DNA of 64,000 nucleotides from JACPYM01 sp963699175 (GCA_963699175.1 OY969418.1:7316001-7380000), one strand, 5' to 3'. Positions 15,463-24,994 are shown, numbered from the stretch's first letter. Notes: a model not told the origin generated them from the letters alone. Numbers and translations are program-made.

Positions 15463-16959
15463 TCATATAGTCCCCAACGTTGACACCAACGGCACGAGCG
15501 CTTCGATATAGCCCGACAATTGTACATCCTGCTCAATCGCCGGGACACGCTCGCGCACTTTGGCATAAACCTCCTGCAACTTCGGCCCCGGTTTGAGCGG
15601 CTTCAAAAACTCCAAGCCCTGCGCCGCGCAGAGCAACTCAATCGCCAACACCGTCTCGACGTGCCGCACGATCTGCGCGAATTTGAGCGCCGCCGTCATC
15701 CCCATTGAAACGTGATCTTCTTTGTTCGCCGAAGTCGGCAGCGTGAAAACTGAGGCCGGATGCGCCAACACGTTGTTTTCGGCAATCAACGCTGCCGCCG
15801 TCACCTGCGCAATCATCAAGCCGGAATTCGTCCCCGGATTTGGTGACAGAAACGCTGGCAAGCCCGACAGATCAGGATTGACCAGCCGTTCGACGCGCCG
15901 TTCGGAGATTGTCGCCAGATCGGCAATCGCCACCGCCGCGTAATCGAGCGCGAGCGAAACCGGCTCGCCGTGAAAATTGCCGCCCGACAAAACTTCGCCC
16001 GCTTCAGCAAAGACGAGTGGGTTGTCGGTCGCGCTGTTGACCTCGATCTCGATGATCTGCTTGGTGTGCGCCAGCGCACCGCGCACCGCGCCGTGCACCT
16101 GCGGCATGCAGCGCAAGGCGTAAGCATCTTGCACACGTGGGTCACTTGCCCGATCGCGGTGCGATTCCCGAATCTCGCTGCCCGCGATCAATTCGCGCAA
16201 GCGCCGCGCGCTCGCTTGTTGACCAGCGTGCGGGCGCACGGCGTGAATCTTTTCGTCAAACGCGACGGGCGTCCCGCGCAAGGCTTCGAGCGTCAGCGCG
16301 CCAATCACATCCGCCGCCGCCGCTAATTTCTCCGCCGTCAGCAATGCCAATCCGCCCACTGCCGTCATCCCTTGCGTGCCGTTGAGCAAAGCCAAGCCCT
16401 CTTTTGCTTCCAACTGCAACGGCGTGATGCCAGCGCGCCGCAACGCCTCACCGCCCGGCAAACGTTCGCCTTGATAAAACGCCTCACCCTCGCCAATCGT
16501 CACCAGCGCCAGATGCGCCAGCGGCGCCAGATCACCCGACGCGCCCACCGACCCGCGCGACGGAATTACCGGATGCACACTCGCGTTCAACAGCGCCAGC
16601 AAAGTTTCGATCACCACCGCACGGCAACCCGAAAAACCCTTCGCCAACACATTCGCCCGGTGCAATAGCATCGCGCGCACGACTGACTCGGGCAGGGCTT
16701 CGCCCACGCCGCACGCGTGCGAGCGCACTAGATTGAGCTGCAAGGTGCGCAACTCCTCCGGCGCGATGACCATCTCCGACAATTTACCGAAGCCGGTGTT
16801 GATGCCATAGACGACTTCGCCGCGCTCGACGAGCTGTTCGACAAAGCGGCGGGCTTGTCCGACGCGGGCGAGGGCTGCGGTTGCTAGCATCGCTTGTTCG
16901 CCAGCGGCGATTGCGGCGGTTTGGGCGAGGGTGAGTGAATTGCCGTCGAGTTCGATCAT
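15463..16959 (-). CDS. hutH: Histidine ammonia-lyase
   Basis: This 498-residue enzyme deaminates histidine to urocanate. Ala140-Ser141-Gly142 in 'SVGASGDLAPLAH' form the self-made MIO cofactor. Tyr51 in 'VVYGINTGFGKL' is the catalytic tyrosine loop. 'LLNGTQGMTAVG' and 'NSATDNPLVF' are further family motifs, and the length is normal (about 500-510). The start ATG 16959 is followed directly by 'IELDGNSLTLAQTAAIA', as in other HutH proteins. hutH then hutU in the same direction suggests a histidine utilisation operon. Confidence 0.96.
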   Translation of the reverse strand: MIELDGNSLTLAQTAAIAAGEQAMLATAALARVGQARRFVEQLVERGEVVYGINTGFGKLSEMVIAPEELRTLQLNLVRSHACGVGEALPESVVRAMLLHRANVLAKGFSGCRAVVIETLLALLNASVHPVIPSRGSVGASGDLAPLAHLALVTIGEGEAFYQGERLPGGEALRRAGITPLQLEAKEGLALLNGTQGMTAVGGLALLTAEKLAAAADVIGALTLEALRGTPVAFDEKIHAVRPHAGQQASARRLRELIAGSEIRESHRDRASDPRVQDAYALRCMPQVHGAVRGALAHTKQIIEIEVNSATDNPLVFAEAGEVLSGGNFHGEPVSLALDYAAVAIADLATISERRVERLVNPDLSGLPAFLSPNPGTNSGLMIAQVTAAALIAENNVLAHPASVFTLPTSANKEDHVSMGMTAALKFAQIVRHVETVLAIELLCAAQGLEFLKPLKPGPKLQEVYAKVRERVPAIEQDVQLSGYIEALVPLVSTLGTI

Positions 16960-17026
16960 TGCTGCGCTTCAAGGCGGTAGATTGGGAGCATCAACGCTGG
17001 TAAACAGAATTAGCTGTTGAATTGCC

Positions 17027-17350
17027 TTACGCCGCACGTTTTGTGCCAATCATCAATTGCATGCCGAGCGCATCCAGCAATGCCGCTACGTTCGCCAGCT
17101 TGGGATTAGCGCGGGCGGACAAAGCGCGTACAAGGCTCTGCCGGTCTAATTGTGTTTTCGCCGCCAAGTCATCCAAACCGTAAGCCTCGGCCACGTCGCG
17201 CAGCGCCAGCACGAAAGCGGCTTGATCGCCTTCCGCCAACACCGCGTTCAAATAGCCAGCGGCTTCTTGCGGGTTGCGCAGCGAGGCTAGCAGGTAATCG
17301 CGATAGCTCACCGTCAAACTGTTCCGCTTGTCTTTCTTTTTACTCATCAC
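17027..17350 (-). CDS. HigA-like antitoxin of an addiction module
   Basis: This 107-residue protein contains 'YRDYLLASLRNPQEAAGYLN' and an HTH, 'DLAAKTQLDRQSLVRALS' followed by 'NPKLANVAALLDALGMQL'. These match the 'putative addiction module antidote' (HigA-type) family. The start overlaps the end of the upstream toxin gene by 11 bases, giving the reverse toxin-first order seen in higBA modules. It is expected to neutralise the toxin and repress the operon. Start candidates are the two adjacent Met codons. Confidence 0.85.
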   Translation of the reverse strand: MMSKKKDKRNSLTVSYRDYLLASLRNPQEAAGYLNAVLAEGDQAAFVLALRDVAEAYGLDDLAAKTQLDRQSLVRALSARANPKLANVAALLDALGMQLMIGTKRAA

Positions 17351-17687
17351 GCATCACCTTCTTTTGCTTTTGATATTCCTGCCAGTAAGACTTGGCGCGT
17401 TTGATGTCCGCTGCTTGCGTGCGTTTATCGCCGCCGCAGAGCAGCACTATGATGCGCACGCCATCCTGCCCAAAGTAAACGCGATAGCCGGGGCCATAGT
17501 CAATCCGCAACTCCGACACGCCCTCACCAACCGCTTTGGCATCGCCCGGATTGCCTGCGCGCACACGCGCCAAGCGCGCGTTAATGCGAAAGCGGGCCTC
17601 AGCATCTCTGAGCGCCTTCAACCACACCATGAAAGGAGCCGTGCCGTCTGGTTTGACGTAAGCCTCAATCTGTTTGATTTCAATCAT
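17340..17687 (-). CDS. RelE/ParE-superfamily toxin (HigB-like addiction module killer)
   Basis: ATG 17687 gives 115 residues: 'MIEIKQIEAYVKPDGTAPFM', 'VWLKALRDAEARFRINARLA', then 'GVSELRIDYGPGYRVYFG' and 'IIVLLCGGDKRTQAADIKRA'. This is the 'phage-derived Gp49-like / addiction module killer' group, which cleaves mRNA on the ribosome. The longer reading to 17744 is less likely because GAGG lies just before 17687. The toxin is followed with overlap by the antitoxin at 17027-17350. Confidence 0.88.
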   Translation of the reverse strand: MIEIKQIEAYVKPDGTAPFMVWLKALRDAEARFRINARLARVRAGNPGDAKAVGEGVSELRIDYGPGYRVYFGQDGVRIIVLLCGGDKRTQAADIKRAKSYWQEYQKQKKVMRDE

Positions 17688-17727
17688 CGTGGCCTCTGGT
17701 TTCCAGGCAATGATAGAACGGCAAGTA

Positions 17728-19512
17728 CTAGGGAGTCTTTGCATCTAGCGCAACACGGAAACCAATATCGGAGTCACCTTTGTTGGATGGGAACCCAATA
17801 CGAGTGGCGGAGCGGCAGTGGATAGATTTGGCACTCCACGCACCGCCACGCAGCACTATGTAGAGCACTAAGCTATTTGACTCTCCGCCGCTCGGCCAAG
17901 TTGAGCCATCGGTTGGCGCACCTTTATAGTTCTCATGCCAACCATCCTGGCACCATTCCCACACATTGCCGTGCAGATCGTAAAGTCTGAAGCGATTCGG
18001 CAGTTTCTTTCCGACCGGATGCGTATTTTTTTCAGCGTTGTCAGCGAACCAAGCTATTGCATTAAGGTCGTCTGCATAATCGCCCGCACGGCAGGCATAC
18101 TCCCATTCGGCCTCGCTGGGCAGACGATACGCCTTGCCGGTGTGCTGGCTGAGTCGCCTGCAAAACCTCGTGGCGTCCTCCCATGAGACCTGTTCGACCG
18201 GGCGATTGAGATCGCCTTTGAATTGGGACGGATTGTTGTCCATCACCGCTTGCCATAGCGCTTGCGTCACTTCGTGTTGGCCAATGTAAAAGTCAGAGAG
18301 AGTGACGGGGTGCTGGGGGTATTCGGCAATGTTGCCCTGTCCGTCGGGCGAACCCATCTTGAACAAACCACCCGTCACACGGATCATTGTCAGATTGGCG
18401 CCATTGATCGGTTCGGTGAACTCCGGTCCGGTCGCGGGTCGCAGTTGCCCTTTTTCAGGCAACTCTCGTTCTTTAACCGGCTTTTGCCACAACCAATAGC
18501 CAATTCCCATCACCGCTTGTAACCCGACGAACACTAACGCCAGCAGCCACGACCAGCGCGGTGCAGGACTGACGGCCTGTGCATTCATCGCAATCAGGCG
18601 CTTGTGGTACGGGGCAGCAGTATCAACAATGGGTGTGGATATTTCAGTCATTGGTGTCAGGCAGAACGTCTGCGGCGAGGATTGCAGCTTGGTCACTGGC
18701 GGCGGCGCAATGTCAAGCTTAGGATACGTCAATGCAGCGCGTAACTCAGCAGCAGTGCGATAGCGCACCACTGCGTCCTTCTGCAACGATCTGGCGACGA
18801 TCTCCTGCAACCATACAGGTACAGTGATTGGCAGAGGCTCCTGCTCTTCGTCGCGGATCGCGCCCATCAATTCGACCAGATCATGGCCTAAGAAGGGCAA
18901 TTGTCCGCTCAGCAATTGGTACAATAGCACACCGACCGACCACAGATCAGTTTGTTCGTTCCGCTTACGCTGAAACGCTTCGGGAGCCATATAGACCGGT
19001 GTCCCAGCCATCACCACGCTATAACTATTAGATCTGAGCATCCGCGAAATGCCGAAATCGGCAATGCGTGGCGTCTCGCCCTGCAACAGGATGTTGGCCG
19101 GTTTCAGATCGCGGTGGATGATCTTGCGCGTGTGCAGGTATTCCAGCCCAGCCAGAATGCCGCGCGCCATCTCTACCGCGGCCTCGACCGAAGGCGCGCG
19201 TCCGCCGTGCCGTTTCAGCCACTCTTCCAGCGAACCATCGGGTGCGTACTCGCTGGCGATCACGACGTGCTCCCCGTACACACTGGCTTCAATAATCGGC
19301 AGCACGTTGGTGTGGCCGCTCGCGGCAATCCAGATGTCTGCTTCCTGCCGGATGGCATCAAGGTCCAGGTCGTCGTCGAGCGGAATCTTTAGTGCGACCT
19401 CGCGGGCGGCCAGTGCCGTAATGTTCTGTGCCAACCAGACCTCGCCGAACGCGCCTTTGCCGAGTTTGCGGATGAGTTGATATGGGCCAATGCGGTCGTT
19501 GGCTTTAGGCAT
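17728..19512 (-). CDS. Serine/threonine protein kinase fused to an FGE-sulfatase domain
   Basis: The 594 residues hold a kinase domain (1-265), a membrane segment (about 320-342) and a formylglycine-generating-enzyme-like domain (about 372-590). The kinase is complete: 'LGKGAFGEVW' loop (17-26), Lys42 in 'VALKIPL', 'HRDLKPANILL' (133-143), DFG 152-154 and 'MAPEAF'. The FGE part has 'FKMGSPDGQGNIAEYPQHPV', 'VEQVSWEDATRFCRRLS', 'YRLPSEAEWEYACRAG', 'GNVWEWCQDG' and 'RGGAWS'. The kinase would be cytoplasmic and the FGE domain outside. Such fusions are usually ligand- or signal-linked proteins rather than true sulfatase activators. The substrate is unknown. Confidence 0.93.
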   Translation of the reverse strand: MPKANDRIGPYQLIRKLGKGAFGEVWLAQNITALAAREVALKIPLDDDLDLDAIRQEADIWIAASGHTNVLPIIEASVYGEHVVIASEYAPDGSLEEWLKRHGGRAPSVEAAVEMARGILAGLEYLHTRKIIHRDLKPANILLQGETPRIADFGISRMLRSNSYSVVMAGTPVYMAPEAFQRKRNEQTDLWSVGVLLYQLLSGQLPFLGHDLVELMGAIRDEEQEPLPITVPVWLQEIVARSLQKDAVVRYRTAAELRAALTYPKLDIAPPPVTKLQSSPQTFCLTPMTEISTPIVDTAAPYHKRLIAMNAQAVSPAPRWSWLLALVFVGLQAVMGIGYWLWQKPVKERELPEKGQLRPATGPEFTEPINGANLTMIRVTGGLFKMGSPDGQGNIAEYPQHPVTLSDFYIGQHEVTQALWQAVMDNNPSQFKGDLNRPVEQVSWEDATRFCRRLSQHTGKAYRLPSEAEWEYACRAGDYADDLNAIAWFADNAEKNTHPVGKKLPNRFRLYDLHGNVWEWCQDGWHENYKGAPTDGSTWPSGGESNSLVLYIVLRGGAWSAKSIHCRSATRIGFPSNKGDSDIGFRVALDAKTP

Positions 19513-19571
19513 GGGGGAATCTCGCTTTTGCTTATCAGGGCACCAGCCTGAAATAGAAACGGGACAGTCTG

Positions 19572-19814
19572 TTATTGTGCTCGCAGAATGCTTCGGGCGC
19601 GTATCTTCGCCAGTCTCATCAAATGTTCCAGCAGGAGATAATCTTTTAGCTCCGCTGCTTCCTCGCTGGTTATCCCGACTGTCTTTTCACGCTTGATCAA
19701 ATCGGCAACTCTTGCTTTTGTTTCCAGTGAGGCCTGGAAGACAGCTACCCTTTCGGTGGTCGTATCCGCTGCGATGAAATCAATGATCTCTTCGTAGGCT
19801 TTGCGTGTTTCCAT
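19572..19814 (-). CDS. Small conserved hypothetical protein
   Basis: This 80-residue helical protein reads 'YEEIIDFIAADTTTERVAVF', 'KARVADLIKREKTVGITSEE', 'AAELKDYLLLEHLMRLAKIR'. This resembles a common family of short bacterial proteins ending in 'YLxLEHLMRLAKARA', often found near toxin or PIN-domain genes. No toxin partner is adjacent here. It lies between uvrB (19 bases) and the kinase gene on the same strand. The function is not known. Confidence 0.7.
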   Translation of the reverse strand: METRKAYEEIIDFIAADTTTERVAVFQASLETKARVADLIKREKTVGITSEEAAELKDYLLLEHLMRLAKIRARSILRAQ

Positions 19815-19832
19815 CGGCCTTACCTCAGACAG

Positions 19833-21821
19833 CTATGCTACCTCAAGCTCCCTCTCCCGCAAATACTTGATCTTATCCCTTAACTCCGCCGCCTTTTCAA
19901 ACTCAAACCGCTGCGCCGCCGCGCGCATCTCGTATTCAAGCTGCACCATCGTCTCCTTCAATTTCGCCGGGCTGTAATCGTCATAGGCATCTAAATTCAA
20001 AGGCACTTTGAAGTAATCAGCTTCGTAGGCCGTGACCAGTGTGGCTTCGATAGGTTTGATGATGGATTGCGGGGTGATGCCGTGCGCTTGGTTGTAGCCG
20101 ATTTGTTTGGTGCGGCGGCGTTCTGTTTCGTCAAGCGCGCGGCGCATGGAATCAGTCATCTTGTCAGCGTAAAGAATCGCTTTGCCGTTGGCGTTGCGCG
20201 CAGCGCGTCCGATGGTCTGGATGAGCGAGGAGGTGCTGCGCAGGAAGCCTTCTTTGTCGGCGTCGAGGATGGCGACGAGGGAGACTTCGGGCAAGTCCAA
20301 ACCTTCGCGCAACAGGTTGATGCCGACCAGCACGTCGAATTCGCCTTTGCGCAGGTCGCGCAGGATTTTGATGCGTTCGAGCGTTTCGATCTCGCTGTGC
20401 ATATAGCGGACTTTGATGCCGAGGTCGCCGTAATAATCGGCCAGGTCTTCGGACATCTTCTTGGTCAGCGTAGTGACCAGCACGCGCTCTTTGCGTTCGG
20501 CACGCACGCGAACTTCTTCGAGCAGGTCGTCAATCTGGCCGCGCACGGGGCGCACGTCTACTTCGGGATCAATCAAGCCGGTGGGGCGGATGATCTGTTC
20601 GATGAACTCGCCCTGCGTCTGTTGCAATTCGTAAGGGCCGGGCGTGGCCGAGACGTAGATGCGTTGAGTGGCGCGCTGATCCCACTCTTCAAACTTCAAC
20701 GGGCGATTGTCCAGCGCCGAGGGCAAACGAAAGCCGAAGTCCACAAGCGTCTGTTTGCGCGAGCGGTCGCCGTTGTACATGCCGCGAATTTGCGGGATGG
20801 ATTGGTGGCTCTCGTCAATCACGATGATGGTGTCGGAGGGCAGATAATCGTAGAGCGTTGGCGGCGGTTCGCCAGGATTGCGGCCTGTGAGATGGCGCGA
20901 ATAGTTTTCAACGCCGTGGCAGAAGCCCATCTCGTTGAACATTTCGAGGTCGTACATCACACGCTGGTGCAGGCGTTGAGCTTCGATCAGCTTGTTCTGT
21001 TCGATCAGTTGCGGCTCCCACCATTCGAGTTCTTCCTTGATCGTTTTGACAGCGCGTTTGACCGTCGGGCGCGTGGTGACGTAGTGCGTTCGGGGATAGA
21101 TCGGCACGCGGCTGGGAAGTTTCTGGATAACTTCACCAAGCAGCGGGTCAATCAGCGAGATCGAATCAAGCTCGTCACCCCAGAGTTCGAGACGGATGGC
21201 GCGGTCTTGATAGCTTGGATAGATTTCGATCACGTCGCCGCGCACGCGGAAAGTGCCGCGCCCAAACTCGATGTCGTTACGTTCGTATAACAACTCGACC
21301 AGCTTCTTGACGATCTCGTCGCGCTTGATGTGCATGCCTGGCTCGACGAACAAGGTCATGCCGAAGTAGGCGTTGGGGTCGCCGATGCCGTAGATGGCCG
21401 AGACTGAGGCGACGATGATCACGTCGCGGCGTTCAAACAAAGAGCGCGTAGCAGACAAACGCAGCCGGTCAATCTCTTCATTCACCGTAGCTTCTTTTTC
21501 GATGTAGGTGTCGGACGCGGGCACGTAGGCTTCGGGCTGATAGTAGTCGTAGTAGCTGACAAAATACTCGACGGCGTTTTCGGGGAAGAAGCTTTTGAAT
21601 TCTTGGTAGAGCTGCGCGGCCAACGTCTTGTTGTGTGCCATCACGAGCGTGGGGCGTTGGACGCGGGCGATAACTTGGGCGACGGTGAAGGTCTTGCCGC
21701 TGCCCGTGATGCCGAGCAGGACTTGATGTTTCTCGCCGTTGTTCAAGCCGTTGACGAGCTGTTCGATGGCGGCGGGTTGATCGCCCTGTGGTTGGTAGTC
21801 GGAGACGAGTTTGAAGTTCAT
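19833..21821 (-). CDS. uvrB: UvrABC excinuclease subunit B
   Basis: This 662-residue helicase-like damage-verification subunit has Walker A 'GITGSGKT' (37-44), the DNA-wedging beta-hairpin region 'YYQPEAYVPASDTYIEKEA', 'VIDESHQSIPQIRGMY', helicase motifs 'VSATPGPYEL', 'LLREGLDLPEVSLVAILDAD' and 'QTIGRAARN', and the C-terminal UVR motif 'RFEFEKAAELRDKIKYL', which binds UvrC. The length matches the family. The start ATG 21821 is followed by 'NFKLVSDYQPQGDQPAAI', as in other UvrB proteins. uvrA and uvrC are outside the window. Confidence 0.97.
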   Translation of the reverse strand: MNFKLVSDYQPQGDQPAAIEQLVNGLNNGEKHQVLLGITGSGKTFTVAQVIARVQRPTLVMAHNKTLAAQLYQEFKSFFPENAVEYFVSYYDYYQPEAYVPASDTYIEKEATVNEEIDRLRLSATRSLFERRDVIIVASVSAIYGIGDPNAYFGMTLFVEPGMHIKRDEIVKKLVELLYERNDIEFGRGTFRVRGDVIEIYPSYQDRAIRLELWGDELDSISLIDPLLGEVIQKLPSRVPIYPRTHYVTTRPTVKRAVKTIKEELEWWEPQLIEQNKLIEAQRLHQRVMYDLEMFNEMGFCHGVENYSRHLTGRNPGEPPPTLYDYLPSDTIIVIDESHQSIPQIRGMYNGDRSRKQTLVDFGFRLPSALDNRPLKFEEWDQRATQRIYVSATPGPYELQQTQGEFIEQIIRPTGLIDPEVDVRPVRGQIDDLLEEVRVRAERKERVLVTTLTKKMSEDLADYYGDLGIKVRYMHSEIETLERIKILRDLRKGEFDVLVGINLLREGLDLPEVSLVAILDADKEGFLRSTSSLIQTIGRAARNANGKAILYADKMTDSMRRALDETERRRTKQIGYNQAHGITPQSIIKPIEATLVTAYEADYFKVPLNLDAYDDYSPAKLKETMVQLEYEMRAAAQRFEFEKAAELRDKIKYLRERELEVA

Positions 21822-21914
21822 AGTAAGACTCTACGGTTGAAACTTTCGTTGAGTTGCAAGGGAGCGATTATAGAGAGCGACAGAGAGGTGGGCAAAAGGC
21901 GCGAGGATGTAGAA

Positions 21915-22000
21915 GTGCGGTACGGGGAGCGGTAGCGACCCGGTTCCCCGCATTGGAAATAGCTGGAGTAACCAGGTCGCCACCGCTCCCTGTACCGCAC
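21915..22000. repeat. Long imperfect inverted repeat upstream of uvrB (GTGCGGTAC family)
   Basis: Arm 21915-21944 (GTGCGGTACGGGGAGCGGTA...) pairs with 21971-22000 with three mismatches over 30 positions. Related pieces occur near 34100-34120 and 54700-54760. It lies in the uvrB/DUF434 gap, 94 bases upstream of uvrB. Confidence 0.75.
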
Positions 22001-22036
22001 CGGCGGCGTTTTTCGTATACACAATTGCAAGCTGAC

Positions 22037-22765
22037 TTAGCCGCGCAAATCTACGATCCACGCGCTCGACAAACGCTCTTCAAGCGCAACTCGCGAGAGA
22101 TTGAGCCAACCGCGTACGTTGTCGAGGATCTGGGAATCAGAGGTCACGGCCAGCTTGTCTGAAGCGCGTAATTCTTTGTCGGGATTCATCACGACTTCGA
22201 CTTGCCAGGGCCAGTGATGAGCGAGGGCCATTTCACGCAGGCGTTGCGCCAATCGCCCGCTGTTCGAGACTGGTTGATCGAAGAGCCAAGTCGCGGCGGC
22301 AGGTTGCGCGGCTAAGAGTGTTTCGCTGAGCAGTTGGATGGCCTGTTCCGTTTCAACAACCGTGCGGTAGGAGCCGTGGACGCTCGACATATCTCGCAGA
22401 CAGCCGTCGCGGCAATTGAGCAATACGCCGTCCGAGAGCGCGGCTTCCAGCGTAACGATGAGATTGAATCCGTCGAGCAGCAATTGCTGTCCTGCTATTG
22501 CAGCCAGTGGCAGGCAACTTTGTTGACGGCGCTCACGTTGCTGATCAGAACAAGCAGCGCGGGCGACGGCCAGTCGCTGGCGCTCTTTGAGTTTGTGATG
22601 ATCGCCCACCAATTTTAACGACGCCGTGGGCGCGTACCCTTTGGTGAGCAGCCACGACAGATCAGCGACGGCTTGTCGCAATGCGGCGTGTTGCGTAGCC
22701 GCGAATAGCTTTTGATCTGCTGGGTGTGCGCCGCGATGGCGAAGCTGGCCCTCGCTCATGTTCAC
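22037..22765 (-). CDS. DUF434 domain-containing protein
   Basis: This 242-residue protein shows 'HRGAHPADQKLFA' near the start, 'DLSWLLTKGYAPTASLKLVG', 'LPLAAIAGQQLLLDGFNLIV' and 'CRDGCLRDMSSVHGSYRTVV'. These mark the DUF434/DUF5616 family found in bacteria and archaea. 'FDQPVSNSGRLAQRLREMA' follows, and the 'DGFNLIVTLEAAL' segment with later Asp residues recalls a PIN/NYN-like fold, but this is not established. It starts 21 bases after the upstream winged-helix gene ends and may be cotranscribed. GTG 22765 and ATG 22759 are possible starts. Confidence 0.8.
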   Translation of the reverse strand: MNMSEGQLRHRGAHPADQKLFAATQHAALRQAVADLSWLLTKGYAPTASLKLVGDHHKLKERQRLAVARAACSDQQRERRQQSCLPLAAIAGQQLLLDGFNLIVTLEAALSDGVLLNCRDGCLRDMSSVHGSYRTVVETEQAIQLLSETLLAAQPAAATWLFDQPVSNSGRLAQRLREMALAHHWPWQVEVVMNPDKELRASDKLAVTSDSQILDNVRGWLNLSRVALEERLSSAWIVDLRG

Positions 22766-22786
22766 CAGTTTCTTGCAGAGCCCGCC

Positions 22787-24994
22787 TTACTTCAACTCTA
22801 GCAGCCAAACATTGCCGAATGTTTCTCCATACTCGTACACGATCTGATTACCACTAGGCGACCAGGCTGGGTAACGCACGTAGCTGTTCGGCGTGGTGTA
22901 ATGGGTAAGCTGCTTTTGCGCTTTGCTGCGGCGCGCTACCCACCAGATATTCCAAAGGCCGTCGCGCAGCCCGGCAAAAACGATCTTGTCACCGTCAGGC
23001 GACCAACTGCCCGGCCAGCTTTGACCGCGGTCGAAAGTCAATTGTTCGAGCGCGCCGCCGTCACGCGGAATGACGGCGATGTGGCAATCTTCGCCGCGTT
23101 TCATTTCGACAGCCAACATTCGGCTGTCGGGTGCCCAACAGGCAAAGCCCAACAGTTCCCGATCAAAGGTCAATTGTTTGGGCGGCCCGCCAGCGAGCGC
23201 GATTGTCCAGACGTTGAGTGCGCCGCTGGCGCGGGAGTTGAATGCGACACTTTGGCCATCGGGTGAGAGCCGTCCCATCCGCACTTCGGTGTTGTAAGCG
23301 CCCAGCGTAGTCTGCTGTCCACTCGACACGTCTACCTTGAGCAGCCGCGTGCCAGCGTTGTTCCTGGAAACAAGCAATGCTTGTTGGCTTTGTGGCAACC
23401 AGCCCAGCAACGCCGCCGGTTCTGCGGTCAACTGGCGCGGTTGGTTGCCCTGTGCGTCTATCAACCAGACTTCGCCATCGGCTCCCATGCGCCAGACGTT
23501 GAAGGCGATGGATTTTCCATCGGGCGAAAAGACGTGATTGTTTTTGCGGTAGCTGGTGTCCTGCGTCAGCAGCTTCGGTTCGCCCTGCGCAGTTGAAGAC
23601 ACCGGGTCGAGCGATACTGAGCCGATATTGTCGGTGAGGGTCAGCGAACTATACGCGAGCTGTTTCCCATTCGCCGCGATGGTCAAATGGCGCGCTAAGG
23701 CCGGGCCAGTATTGGCGATTTCGCTGGGTTTTCCCACGGCTGAGCCTGTGTTGGCATCCAGGCGCAAACGCCACAACCGGAAATTGCCGGAAGCCATGCT
23801 GAAAAATAGATATTGTCCGTCGGGCGAATGGACCGGATCGTAGATGATGCCTGCACTTTTCCACACACAGCGCAGGTCTTGACCTTGCGGCGTAACCGAC
23901 CAGATTTCTGATAATCCGAGGTCGTAAGTGACAAACACTATGCGGCGACCATTGGGCGCCCAGGTAGGCGCGCCGTGCCCACCGGGAGGAGTGCCGATCG
24001 TGGTGATTTGTTTTGGCGCGCCACCGCGTGCGGAAACGATCCACAGAGTCGAAGGCGGCATCGCAGCAAACGCCGCTTGATTGATGTCAGAGGGCGTGTC
24101 GGATTGAAAAGCAATCCATTCACCGTCGGGTGACCAGACGGGGTGCGCGCCGAATTCGGTCAATTGACGGGTGACGCCGCCCAGCGCCGGGATGAGCCAG
24201 ATACCGCGCCGGTTGCGCGAGTGGTAAGCGATCAACTTGCCATCGGGCGACCACTTGGGTTGCAGATTCTGCGCTCCGTCCGCGGTGAGCTGAAGCTCTT
24301 TGCTGCCGGGCGCGAGTGGGCGCGCAAACAATTCGAAATTTCCCTGGCGCAGCGAACTATAGACAATCACACTGCCATCGGGAGAAAAGGCGGGGAAGAG
24401 GTCAAGCCCAGGTGTAGTGGTGAGCTGCGTAGTTCGCAGCACGCCTGCTTGCTCGGCAGCGCGGGGCTGTTTCCACAGCAGAAAGATAACCAGCAAGAGC
24501 AAGAGTCCAATGCTGAGTGGTTGTAAATAACGAGACACGCTCCAATGCCGAGGCGCAGCAAGTGGGAATATTGCGCTGCGCTGATGAGTGGACACAGTGG
24601 ATTCAACCCAGGATGACCCATTCAAATTCTTTTGACCCGCATCCACCATTTGCACCTCGGCAATAAACCGGTACCCACGCGTCGGCACAGTTTCAATGTA
24701 GCGGGCCTCTTTGGGATCATCGCCAAGCAGCTTGCGCAGATGCGCAACCACGCGGGTCAGCGCATTCGGCGTGACAAAGGTCTCGCCCCAAACCGCCTCC
24801 AGCAATTCATTCTTTTCTACCATCCGCTCTCGATGCCGGAGCAGAAAGACCAGCACCTCGAAGGCCTTCGGTTCGAGCGGCAGCGGCTGGCCCGCCTTCC
24901 AGACTTTGAAGGTTTGCGGCTCAACCAGCACATCATCGAATTGATAATAAAAGGGTTTTTCGTCCATCACCGAAACATCAGCAAAACGTGCCAA
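22787..24994 (-). CDS. Winged-helix regulator with TolB/PD40-type WD40-like repeats
   Basis: The 735 residues comprise a CadC-like winged helix (about 10-115: 'LEPKAFEVLVFLLRHRERMV', 'YIETVPTRGYRFIAEV'), one membrane span (about 174-194: 'LSIGLLLLLVIFLLW'), and a periplasmic beta-propeller made of many PD40 units ('FSPDGSVIVYSS', 'WSPDGKLIAYHS', 'WAPNGRRIVFVT', 'WSPSGNQIVYEYG'). It is a one-component transmembrane regulator class expanded in Acidobacteriota. The target genes and ligand are unknown. The neighbouring aspartyl protease gene is divergent. Confidence 0.93.
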   Translation of the reverse strand: MARFADVSVMDEKPFYYQFDDVLVEPQTFKVWKAGQPLPLEPKAFEVLVFLLRHRERMVEKNELLEAVWGETFVTPNALTRVVAHLRKLLGDDPKEARYIETVPTRGYRFIAEVQMVDAGQKNLNGSSWVESTVSTHQRSAIFPLAAPRHWSVSRYLQPLSIGLLLLLVIFLLWKQPRAAEQAGVLRTTQLTTTPGLDLFPAFSPDGSVIVYSSLRQGNFELFARPLAPGSKELQLTADGAQNLQPKWSPDGKLIAYHSRNRRGIWLIPALGGVTRQLTEFGAHPVWSPDGEWIAFQSDTPSDINQAAFAAMPPSTLWIVSARGGAPKQITTIGTPPGGHGAPTWAPNGRRIVFVTYDLGLSEIWSVTPQGQDLRCVWKSAGIIYDPVHSPDGQYLFFSMASGNFRLWRLRLDANTGSAVGKPSEIANTGPALARHLTIAANGKQLAYSSLTLTDNIGSVSLDPVSSTAQGEPKLLTQDTSYRKNNHVFSPDGKSIAFNVWRMGADGEVWLIDAQGNQPRQLTAEPAALLGWLPQSQQALLVSRNNAGTRLLKVDVSSGQQTTLGAYNTEVRMGRLSPDGQSVAFNSRASGALNVWTIALAGGPPKQLTFDRELLGFACWAPDSRMLAVEMKRGEDCHIAVIPRDGGALEQLTFDRGQSWPGSWSPDGDKIVFAGLRDGLWNIWWVARRSKAQKQLTHYTTPNSYVRYPAWSPSGNQIVYEYGETFGNVWLLELK

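Noticed and set aside
20067..21290. 407-codon plus-strand open frame
   Set aside because: It lies wholly antisense to uvrB, which has complete motifs; the frame is open because of codon bias.
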